Shown piece after piece: positions 1-5,913 of a stretch of 19,541 bases of DNA. Location: the NCBI GenBank assembly GCA_946480965.1, contig CAMLMI010000043.1:1-19541 (forward strand), in the 5' to 3' direction. A program made the translations under genes and the position numbers. The notes under the pieces are model-generated. The model saw nothing but the letters and a program-made list of their open reading frames with translations, had not been told where the DNA came from and did not search any database. The stretch is from an uncultured Verrucomicrobiales bacterium. GTDB taxonomy: Bacteria; Verrucomicrobiota; Verrucomicrobiae; Limisphaerales; CANJSG01. Position 1 is the stretch's first letter, and the number at the start of each line of letters is the position of its first letter.

Positions 1-551
1 TGCTCGACCTCGTGCTGCCGGGCGTCGGCGGATTTGACATCCTCAAGTCCACCCGCGCGGCGCGTCCCACGTTGCCGGTGATCATCCTCACCGCCCGTGG
101 CGAGGAGGCAGATCGCGTTAACGGCCTGCGGCTCGGCGCTGACGACTATGTGGTAAAGCCCTTCAGCGTGCGGGAACTGCTGGCCCGGGTGGAAGCTGTC
201 CTGCGCCGTTCGCCTGAACGTCCGGCCGAGGTGAACCATTTGGCCATTCCCGGCGGCACGGCGGATTTCGCCCGGTGCGAAGTGCGGTTCGAAGACGGGC
301 AGCGCGAGGAGCTTTCGGAGCGGGAAGTGGAACTGCTGCGCTACTTGGCGGCGAATTCCGGCCGCGCCCTTTCGCGCGACGAGATCCTGCTGCGCGTCTG
401 GCGGCTTTCACCAAAGCGGATGGAGACCCGCACCATCGACATGCACATCGCCAACCTGCGGGCCAAGCTGCGCGACCATGCGGCCGAGCCCAAGGTGCTG
501 CTGACCGTGCGCGGCAAGGGCTACATGCTGGCCAACGGAGCGCGTCCATGA
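1..551 (+). CDS. OmpR/PhoB-family response regulator (5' end missing)
   Basis: This is a DNA-binding response regulator whose first part lies outside the window; the frame is open from base 3 and 182 residues are visible. The visible part starts at the phosphoacceptor strand: LDLVLPGVGG, with the predicted phospho-Asp codon at bases 6-8. The receiver switch Thr (ILTAR, visible residue 30) and conserved Lys (DDYVVKPF, visible residue 52) follow. The C-terminal winged helix spans about visible residues 85-178 and ends with the typical VRGKGYML wing. Its TGA stop overlaps the ATG of the histidine kinase (ATGA, 548-551), so the two are co-transcribed and almost certainly cognate partners. The usual logic is phosphorylation by the kinase, dimerisation and promoter binding; the target genes are not visible here. 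The family is certain, the specific function is unknown. Confidence 0.95.
   Translation, partial: LDLVLPGVGGFDILKSTRAARPTLPVIILTARGEEADRVNGLRLGADDYVVKPFSVRELLARVEAVLRRSPERPAEVNHLAIPGGTADFARCEVRFEDGQREELSEREVELLRYLAANSGRALSRDEILLRVWRLSPKRMETRTIDMHIANLRAKLRDHAAEPKVLLTVRGKGYMLANGARP
537..540 (+). promoter_or_regulatory. Shine-Dalgarno site for the histidine kinase
   Basis: GGAG lies 7 nt before the ATG at 548, inside the end of the response-regulator gene. It supports the 548 start over the longer open frame that begins at 275. It is one of the few good ribosome sites in this window. Confidence 0.6.
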
Positions 552-2485
552 ACCGGCCCACGCACATCTGGCTGTCGTTCGCGCTGTGCTTCGTGGTCCT
601 GCTCGCGGCGATGGGCGGCATCAGCTGGTCGGCGCTGCGGCTGGACGACGCGCAGCGAAAGGCGGAACGGGAGGCGGACCTGGAAGAGCGCGTGCGGCTG
701 GCGTTGTGGCGGATGGATTCCGCGCTCGGCATCCTCATCGCCGAGGAGAACGCCCGGCCGCCGTCGGACTACGAGGCTTTCCACGTCGTGTCGCCGGCGT
801 ATTCGCGGAGCTACACCGCGTGGGCCGCCGGCGACGTGCTCGCGCCGTCGCCGCTTCTGAGCGGGGCATCGAGCAACGTGCTGTTGCATTTCCAGTTCGG
901 CACCGAAGGACGCGCCGTCTCTCCGCAGGTGCCGGCACCGCAACAACGCCGCGCGGCTGACGGCATCGAGGTGCCCCCCGGAGACCTGGCCCGCGCGGAA
1001 CAACGGTTGCAACGCTTGCAGGAACTGCTCGACCGCGCCGCACCGCCCTTGGAGAAGACGCCCGAAGTGCTCGCCATGCTCGGCTCCAGGGTGCTGTCCG
1101 AAATGCCGCTCTTGAACTGCGCCGTGGTCTCGGGCATCGCGGCCAACGCCTTCACCAACGAAGCCGTCTGGTCGTTGCCCGAGCCCGGGCCGTTGCTGGC
1201 TTCGAAGCCGGCCTTCAACAACCCCAAGCTGAACGAGGACGTGCAGCAGGTGTTCAACTTCGCCGAGCAGAAGGCGCGCGCGCAGAACCTCGCACAGGCC
1301 AACAATCCCTCCGGCATCGCCCTCAAGAAAGGCGGCGACAACAACACGTTCTATCCCCAGCAGGTCCAGGCCCCGGCCGCCGACCAGCCCCCGGTGACGC
1401 TGAACCTGACCGTGGGCCGCTTGGCCGCCTCCTGGATCGAGGACGAGCTGTTGCTCTCCCGCCGCGTGGAGAGCGAGACCGGATTCCGCACGCAGGGCGT
1501 GTGGCTGGATTGGCCGACGATCCGTGCTTCGCTCCTGGCCTCGGTGGCGGATCTGTTGCCCAACGCGGATTTCCGCCCCTCGCCCGCCCTGCCCACCACG
1601 CCGAGTTCGCGGCGGCTGGCGGCTCTCCCCGTGCAGCTCGTGGCCGGCGACGTGCCGTATGAAGCCGTCGAAACCTGGACGCCGATCCAATCCACCCTCG
1701 CCGTCGCCTGGGCGGGCGTCGCGCTCGCGGGCATCGCCGTGGCCTTCCTGCTGCACGGGATCGTGTCGCTGAGCGAACGGCGCGCGGCTTTCGTCTCCGC
1801 CGTGACGCACGAGCTGCGAACGCCGCTGACGACCTTCAAGATGTATTCCGAGATGTTGGCCGACGGGATGGTCCGCGATCCGAAGCAGGAAGCGCATTAC
1901 CTCGGCACCTTGAAGTCGGAGGCCAACCGCCTCGGCCACCTCGTCGAGAACGTGCTGGCCTACGCCAAGCTGGAACGCGGCAGCGCGCGCAGCCGCGTGG
2001 AGGAAGTGACGCTGGGGCAGTTGATCGAGCGAGTGCGCGAGCGCCTGGAGCAACGCGCCGCCCAGGCCGATCTCCGCATCGCGGTGGAGGCCGACACCAT
2101 GACGGCGACGACGAAAGTGCGGGTGGACGTGGCGGCGGTGGAACAGATCCTCTTCAACCTGGTGGACAACGCCTGCAAATACGCCGCGCCTTCGGCGACG
2201 GAACGCGTGATCCACCTGGAAGCGCTGCCGGAGAAAGGGAGGCTCGCGATGCTGCGCGTGCGCGACCACGGCGAGGGCATCAGCGAAGCCGGAGCCAAGC
2301 GGCTCTTCCAGCCGTTCAGCAAATCGGCGACGGAAGCCGCGCATTCCGCGCCGGGCGTGGGCCTGGGATTGGCGCTCTGCCGGAGGCTGAGCCGGAGCCT
2401 CGGCGGAGACCTGAAGTGGGACGGCACCGTGCGGGACGGCGCGTGTTTTGTGCTCAGTTTACCCGTGGTGGTGGAGAGCCGATAG
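548..2485 (+). CDS. Membrane sensor histidine kinase
   Basis: This is a 645-residue transmembrane sensor kinase that should autophosphorylate and pass phosphate to the regulator encoded just upstream. A hydrophobic segment at residues 8-25 and a second at about 383-405 flank a large (~355-residue) presumed extracytoplasmic region that I do not recognise. After the second membrane segment comes the HisKA domain with the H-box THELRTPLT (His421), then the HATPase domain: N-box NLVDNACKYA (Asn541), G1 box RDHGEGIS (572-579), F-box FQPFSKS and G2 box GVGLGLALC (603-611). All catalytic boxes are intact. I see no clear HAMP domain between the membrane and the H-box, which is only about 15 residues away. 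The start at 548 is fixed by the ATGA overlap and the upstream GGAG. The stimulus is unknown. Confidence 0.95.
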   Translation: MNRPTHIWLSFALCFVVLLAAMGGISWSALRLDDAQRKAEREADLEERVRLALWRMDSALGILIAEENARPPSDYEAFHVVSPAYSRSYTAWAAGDVLAPSPLLSGASSNVLLHFQFGTEGRAVSPQVPAPQQRRAADGIEVPPGDLARAEQRLQRLQELLDRAAPPLEKTPEVLAMLGSRVLSEMPLLNCAVVSGIAANAFTNEAVWSLPEPGPLLASKPAFNNPKLNEDVQQVFNFAEQKARAQNLAQANNPSGIALKKGGDNNTFYPQQVQAPAADQPPVTLNLTVGRLAASWIEDELLLSRRVESETGFRTQGVWLDWPTIRASLLASVADLLPNADFRPSPALPTTPSSRRLAALPVQLVAGDVPYEAVETWTPIQSTLAVAWAGVALAGIAVAFLLHGIVSLSERRAAFVSAVTHELRTPLTTFKMYSEMLADGMVRDPKQEAHYLGTLKSEANRLGHLVENVLAYAKLERGSARSRVEEVTLGQLIERVRERLEQRAAQADLRIAVEADTMTATTKVRVDVAAVEQILFNLVDNACKYAAPSATERVIHLEALPEKGRLAMLRVRDHGEGISEAGAKRLFQPFSKSATEAAHSAPGVGLGLALCRRLSRSLGGDLKWDGTVRDGACFVLSLPVVVESR

Positions 2486-2490
2486 CGTCG

Positions 2491-2503
2491 GCCCTGGAAG
2501 GGC
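2491..2503. terminator. Short hairpin between convergent genes
   Basis: GCCCT-GGA-AGGGC, a perfect 5-bp stem with a 3-nt loop, sits in the 26-bp gap between the convergent ends of the histidine kinase and ffh. Its position suggests a shared terminator, but the stem is short and no T-tract follows on either strand. Confidence 0.3.
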
Positions 2504-2511
2504 GGTTCCGG

Positions 2512-3876
2512 TCAGCGTCCGAACTTGCCCAGCCCGCCCATGCCTCCCATGCCCGGCATTCCGCCCATCTTGGCCATCATCTTCTGCATCTTGCCCATCT
2601 TCTTCATCATCTGCTGCATCTGGTTGAACTTGGCCAAAACACCGTTCACCTCCGACACCTGCACGCCGCTGCCCTTGGCGATGCGCATCCGACGTTTCGC
2701 GTTCAAGATCTGTGGATTGCGGCGCTCTTTCGGCGTCATGGCGCAGATGATGCCCTCCATGCGGCGCATCTCGCGCTGGCCCTTCTCCAGGTCCGCGCCC
2801 TTCATCGCCTCGCCGCCGCCGGGCAACATTCCGAGGATGTTCTCCAGCGGCCCGAGCTTCTTCATCATGCGGAACTGTTCGAGGAAGTCCTCCAGGGTGA
2901 ACTCCCCTTTCCGCATCTTCTCCTCCATCCGCTTGGCGTCGTCCTCCTCGATGGCGGCGGCGGCCTTCTCGACGAGCGTGACGACGTCGCCCATGCCGAG
3001 GATGCGCTGGGCCATGCGCTCGGGGTGGAAGGGCTCGAAGTCCTCCGGCTTTTCGCCGACGCCCATGAACTTGATGGGCTTGCCGGTGACAGCCTTCAAG
3101 CTGAGGGCCGCACCGCCGCGGGCGTCGCCGTCCAGCTTGGTGAGGATCGCGCCGGTGACGTTAAGCGCCTGGTCGAAATGGGTGGCGACGTTGACGGCTT
3201 CCTGGCCGGTGGCGGCGTCGAGCACGAGCAGCACTTCCTGCGGCTCGATCCGCGCCTTCAAGCGGACCAACTCCTGCACCAGCACGTCGTCGATCTGGAG
3301 ACGGCCAGCGGTGTCGAAGATCAGCGTCTGGCGATGGTTCTCGCGGGCGAACTGGAAGGCGGCGTCGGCGATCTTGAGCACGTCGGTCTCGCCCTTCATG
3401 ACGAAGACCGGGAGATCGAGCTGCTTGGCGAGGGCGGCGAGCTGGTCCATCGCGGCGGGCCGATAGACGTCGGCCGCGACGAGAAGCGGGGCCTTGCCCT
3501 GCTTGTTCAACATCCGGGCTAGCTTGGCGCTGCTGGTGGTTTTGCCCGAGCCGTGCAGGCCGACCATCATCACGCAGGCGGGGTTCCCGGAGAGGGTGAG
3601 GGCGGCGTTCTGCGAACCGAGCAGTTCCACGAGCTCGTCGTGGATGATCTTCACGATCTGCTGGCCGGGGCTGACGCTCTGGATGACCTCCTCGCCGAGG
3701 CTCTTGGTCTTGACCCGTTCGATGAAGTCCTTGGCGACCTTGAAGTTCACGTCCGCGTCCAGCAGGGCCATGCGGACCTCGCGGAGGGAATCGGCGACGT
3801 TGCTCTCGGAGATCTTCCCCTGGCCGCGCAGGTTGCGGAAGGCGTTCTGGAGCTTCTGCGTCAGGTTGTCGAACAT
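2512..3876 (-). CDS. ffh: Signal recognition particle GTPase Ffh
   Basis: Ffh (454 aa) binds 4.5S/SRP RNA and signal sequences of nascent membrane proteins and docks with FtsY at the membrane. The N domain spans roughly residues 1-90. The GTPase domain follows, with P-loop GLHGSGKTT (106-114), DVYRP (136-140), DTAG (188-191), TKLDG (246-250) and DARGG (251-255). The M domain runs from about 300 to the end. It contains the RNA-binding stretch RRMRIAKGSG (395-404) and the Met-rich tail MMKKMGKMQKMM, finishing with Met/Gly repeats. The length is normal for the family. I chose the ATG at 3876 (MFDNLTQKLQ), which is where family members begin; the frame stays open to a TTG at 3912, but that adds 12 unconserved residues. 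No Shine-Dalgarno is seen. It is convergent with the kinase gene and divergent from tRNA-Tyr. Confidence 0.97.
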   Translation of the reverse strand: MFDNLTQKLQNAFRNLRGQGKISESNVADSLREVRMALLDADVNFKVAKDFIERVKTKSLGEEVIQSVSPGQQIVKIIHDELVELLGSQNAALTLSGNPACVMMVGLHGSGKTTSSAKLARMLNKQGKAPLLVAADVYRPAAMDQLAALAKQLDLPVFVMKGETDVLKIADAAFQFARENHRQTLIFDTAGRLQIDDVLVQELVRLKARIEPQEVLLVLDAATGQEAVNVATHFDQALNVTGAILTKLDGDARGGAALSLKAVTGKPIKFMGVGEKPEDFEPFHPERMAQRILGMGDVVTLVEKAAAAIEEDDAKRMEEKMRKGEFTLEDFLEQFRMMKKLGPLENILGMLPGGGEAMKGADLEKGQREMRRMEGIICAMTPKERRNPQILNAKRRMRIAKGSGVQVSEVNGVLAKFNQMQQMMKKMGKMQKMMAKMGGMPGMGGMGGLGKFGR

Positions 3877-3883
3877 GGGGGCG

Positions 3884-3912
3884 AAACTAGGGACCCGCTG
3901 GCGGGTTGACAA
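3884..3912 (-). promoter_or_regulatory. Possible ffh promoter
   Basis: On the minus strand TTGTCA (3912-3907) is followed after 17 bp by TAGTTT (3889-3884). The -35 match is good and the -10 match poor (3 of 6). Transcription would begin within a few bases of the ffh ATG at 3876, giving a nearly leaderless message. The -35 box overlaps that of the tRNA promoter on the other strand. Confidence 0.3.
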
Positions 3913-3935
3913 GGGAGCGGCGTTCCCTCTTTATT
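3906..3935 (+). promoter_or_regulatory. Promoter of tRNA-Tyr
   Basis: TTGACA (3906-3911), a perfect -35 consensus, is followed after 18 bp by TTTATT (3930-3935, 4 of 6 to TATAAT). The predicted start is near 3942, about 16 nt before the mature tRNA. The spacer carries a perfect inverted repeat AGGGA-N7-TCCCT (3912-3928). This is a sigma-70 type promoter by pattern only. Confidence 0.6.
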
Positions 3936-3957
3936 TGCCGCTCTTTGACGGCCGGGT

Positions 3958-4043
3958 GGTAGGATACCCAAGTGGCCAACGGGGGCAGACTGTAAATCTG
4001 CTGGCTCACGCCTTCACTGGTTCGAATCCAGTTCCTACCACCA
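3958..4043 (+). tRNA. tRNA-Tyr (anticodon GUA), CCA encoded
   Basis: The acceptor arms GGTAGGA (3958-3964) and TCCTACC (4033-4039) pair fully, followed by discriminator A and an encoded CCA (4041-4043). The D stem is CCC/GGG (3967-3969 with 3981-3983). The anticodon stem GCAGA/TCTGC (3985-3989 with 3997-4001) encloses the loop CTGTAAA, with anticodon GTA at 3992-3994. The T arm ACTGG-TTCGAAT-CCAGT is perfect. The long variable arm (about 14 nt from 4002) makes it a class II tRNA, as expected for bacterial tRNA-Tyr. It is a complete 86-nt gene. Confidence 0.97.
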
Positions 4044-4055
4044 CTTCTCTTCCTC

Positions 4056-4072
4056 GGGATTCCTCCAATCCC
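4056..4072 (+). terminator. Hairpin after tRNA-Tyr
   Basis: GGGATT-CCTCC-AATCCC forms a perfect 6-bp stem with a 5-nt loop, starting 12 nt after the tRNA CCA. The sequence after it is only mildly T-rich (CGCCTTGTTG). It is probably the end of the tRNA transcript. Confidence 0.45.
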
Positions 4073-4162
4073 CGCCTTGTTGCCACTGGTCTGGATCCCT
4101 CAGATAGCCAGGACTCCACTGGTTCCACCGCCAGTCGGAGCGTGCGTCTGGAACGACCCAAA

Positions 4163-4711
4163 TTACTGGCGTTTTTCGGCTCGTTTTTCCGCGATATCGA
4201 AAGGAATAACGACTCCAACACTTGCGCCAATCGGAGGGCAGTTGTCGACGAACATCCACCCTGACAATTGATCGGGTCCGTAACGGGTCGGATCTGGATC
4301 GTCACGACGATGAGCAATGGCCGAAATCACAATGGAATCGCCACCGGTGTTGGCCACTCCCAGAAGGCTATAGTTGCCGGCCGGGGCCGGGACTTTTTCC
4401 GGCTTCGGCTCGGCGTCCGATTCTCCAAAGTATCGAGTGACGTAGTAGAACTCGTTCGATGTGGTTTCGATCGCGATGGCTACGCCCAGGTCGCCCAACC
4501 AGCGACAGTAGCGGAAATCTGCAATTTCTTTGGTGAAAACGACGGACTGCCGGCGCTCCTGTCCTGCTCGCTCGTAGCGAAACGAAATCGTCCTTAGGTC
4601 GTTGGAAACGACCATTCCGGTAATCTTGGTCGGGGGCGAATTCGAGAGTGGTTCCGCATGAACAATGCTTGAGAGACAGAGAAGCAGAACGCCGAGCATG
4701 AAGCTTTTCAT
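4163..4711 (-). CDS. Unknown exported protein
   Basis: I do not recognise this 182-residue protein. With the ATG at 4711 it begins with a textbook signal peptide: MKSF, a hydrophobic core LGVLLLCLSSIV, and a likely cleavage after VHA at residue 19. The frame is open upstream to a non-ATG codon at 4963, but that part is basic and unlike a protein start. The mature part is about 163 residues, looks beta-rich and contains two Cys (69 and 158) that could form a disulfide. It also has a Pro/Lys-rich linker (EPKPEKVPAPAG, 101-112). G+C is about 53-57% in three 60-base samples, clearly below the neighbouring genes. It lies alone, pointing toward the tRNA and away from tyrA. No Shine-Dalgarno sits at normal spacing (AGGAG is 18 nt away). 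Being a real gene is likely but not certain. Confidence 0.65.
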   Translation of the reverse strand: MKSFMLGVLLLCLSSIVHAEPLSNSPPTKITGMVVSNDLRTISFRYERAGQERRQSVVFTKEIADFRYCRWLGDLGVAIAIETTSNEFYYVTRYFGESDAEPKPEKVPAPAGNYSLLGVANTGGDSIVISAIAHRRDDPDPTRYGPDQLSGWMFVDNCPPIGASVGVVIPFDIAEKRAEKRQ

Positions 4712-4980
4712 GGGAAATACTTTTGGATTCTCCTGCAGTTTGAGAGGCAAAGGCATCATCGATGCGGTTCGGAGGCTAGGCGAACGGCCATCTTCCACAA
4801 GAAGTCTGTCGCCGAAGGTAATGTTGCCGCCTACCAGCTCCTGGTCACTCAGGACGCATTGACCAACTCCGCGAAAACTTCCTGCTCGCGGTCGCTTTTG
4901 CGTGGAAGTTCTACCGCATCTTCCCAAAGCAGGCTTTTTTGATCCGTCGGTCCTGCTTCCCAAGTCCGCCCCGGACCGAC
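4712..4980. other. Intergenic region between the exported protein and tyrA
   Basis: This 269-bp divergent gap must hold the promoters of tyrA and of the exported-protein gene, but I see no convincing -35/-10 pair for either. An unbroken plus-strand frame over about 4734-4878 gives peptide text such as SVAEGNVAAYQLLVTQDA with no start codon of its own. It could be a gene remnant, but I cannot match it to a family. Confidence 0.4.
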
Positions 4981-5877
4981 ATGCTCCGCCGCGTGTCCTG
5001 GCAGAAAATCACCCTGATCGGCGTCGGTCTGCTCGGCGGCTCCATCGGGCTCGCCGTCCAGCAGCGCAAGCTCGCCGCCCGCGTCGAGGGCTACGTGCGC
5101 CGCACCGCCACCATCAGCGAGTGCGAAAAGCTCGGCATCCTCCACTTCGCCTACCGCGACCTTGCGCGCTCCGTGCAGGACGCGGATCTGGTCATCTTCT
5201 GCACTCCCATCGCCCAGATGAAGGACCTGGCCCTCGGGCTCGCCCCGCATCTGAAACCCGGCACGCTCGTCACCGATGTCGGCAGCGTGAAGGGCACCGT
5301 GGTGGCGGAGCTGGAACCCATCTTTCGCGAGGCGGGCGCCGTCTTCATCGGTAGCCATCCGATGGCGGGCGGGGAAAAGATGGGCGCATCCGCCGCCCGG
5401 GCCGACTTGTTCCAGAACGCCGTCTGCGTCGTCACTCCCACGGCCCACACGCCCAAGCCGGCCCTGGAACGCATCGAACAGTTTTGGCGGGATCTCGGCT
5501 CCCGCGTGATCCGGCTTTCGCCCGAAACCCACGACGATTTGGTCGGTCGCTCCAGCCACTTGCCGCACGTGGTCGCCGCCGAACTGGCCAACTACGTCCT
5601 AAGCCCCGTCCATCCCAAGGAGCAGGCCCAGCTCTGCGCCACCGGCTTCCGCGACACCACACGCATCGCCTCCGGTTCCCCCGAGATGTGGCGCGACATC
5701 TCGCTGGCCAACCGCAAGAACCTCTCCCGCGTGCTCGGCGTCTTCATCGAGGATCTGCAGGAGTTCCAGCTCGCCCTCGACCAGGGCGACGCCAAGGTGA
5801 TCGAGGAGTTCTTCGACAAGGCCAAGCAACGTCGCGACGCCTGGTGCGGCCACGGCGCCTCGCCTTCGCCGGAATAA
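4981..5877 (+). CDS. tyrA: Prephenate (or arogenate) dehydrogenase TyrA
   Basis: This is a 298-aa NAD(P)-dependent dehydrogenase of the TyrA family, which oxidatively decarboxylates prephenate to 4-hydroxyphenylpyruvate, or arogenate to tyrosine. The N-terminal Rossmann motif ITLIGVGLLGGSIG has its glycines at 14, 16 and 19. Active-site signatures are GSHPMAGGEK (His126), RSSHLPHVV (His193) and GFRDTTRIAS (Arg224, Arg228). There is no fused chorismate mutase or ACT domain, so this is the short monofunctional form. I chose the ATG at 4981, 8 residues ahead of the first conserved beta strand; a TTG at 4939 would add 14 unconserved residues. aroA starts 36 bp downstream, so the two are probably co-transcribed. 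Which substrate and cofactor it prefers cannot be told from sequence by eye. Confidence 0.93.
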   Translation: MLRRVSWQKITLIGVGLLGGSIGLAVQQRKLAARVEGYVRRTATISECEKLGILHFAYRDLARSVQDADLVIFCTPIAQMKDLALGLAPHLKPGTLVTDVGSVKGTVVAELEPIFREAGAVFIGSHPMAGGEKMGASAARADLFQNAVCVVTPTAHTPKPALERIEQFWRDLGSRVIRLSPETHDDLVGRSSHLPHVVAAELANYVLSPVHPKEQAQLCATGFRDTTRIASGSPEMWRDISLANRKNLSRVLGVFIEDLQEFQLALDQGDAKVIEEFFDKAKQRRDAWCGHGASPSPE

Positions 5878-5913
5878 ATCTCCGTCCTTTTCCCTCCGAC
5901 TTTCCCCAGCCGA

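Noticed and set aside
275..547. Extension of the histidine kinase upstream into the response-regulator gene
   Set aside because: It would overlap the regulator by 277 bases. The ATG at 548 has a good ribosome site and starts just ahead of the membrane anchor.
521..2344. 607-codon open frame antisense to the histidine kinase
   Set aside because: It has a composition typical of a shadow frame and is fully overlapped by the kinase, which has all its motifs.
3877..3912. Twelve-residue N-terminal extension of Ffh from a TTG
   Set aside because: It is not conserved in the family and lies over the tRNA promoter region; the ATG at 3876 matches the normal Ffh N-terminus.
4006..4317. Small minus-strand frame ending in a GTGFEPV-type peptide
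   Set aside because: That ending is the reverse translation of the tRNA T arm, a well-known source of false ORFs.
4734..4878. Possible gene remnant (unbroken plus-strand frame) between the exported-protein gene and tyrA
   Set aside because: It has no start codon of its own, is short, and I cannot assign it to any family; open frames this short arise by chance in such DNA.
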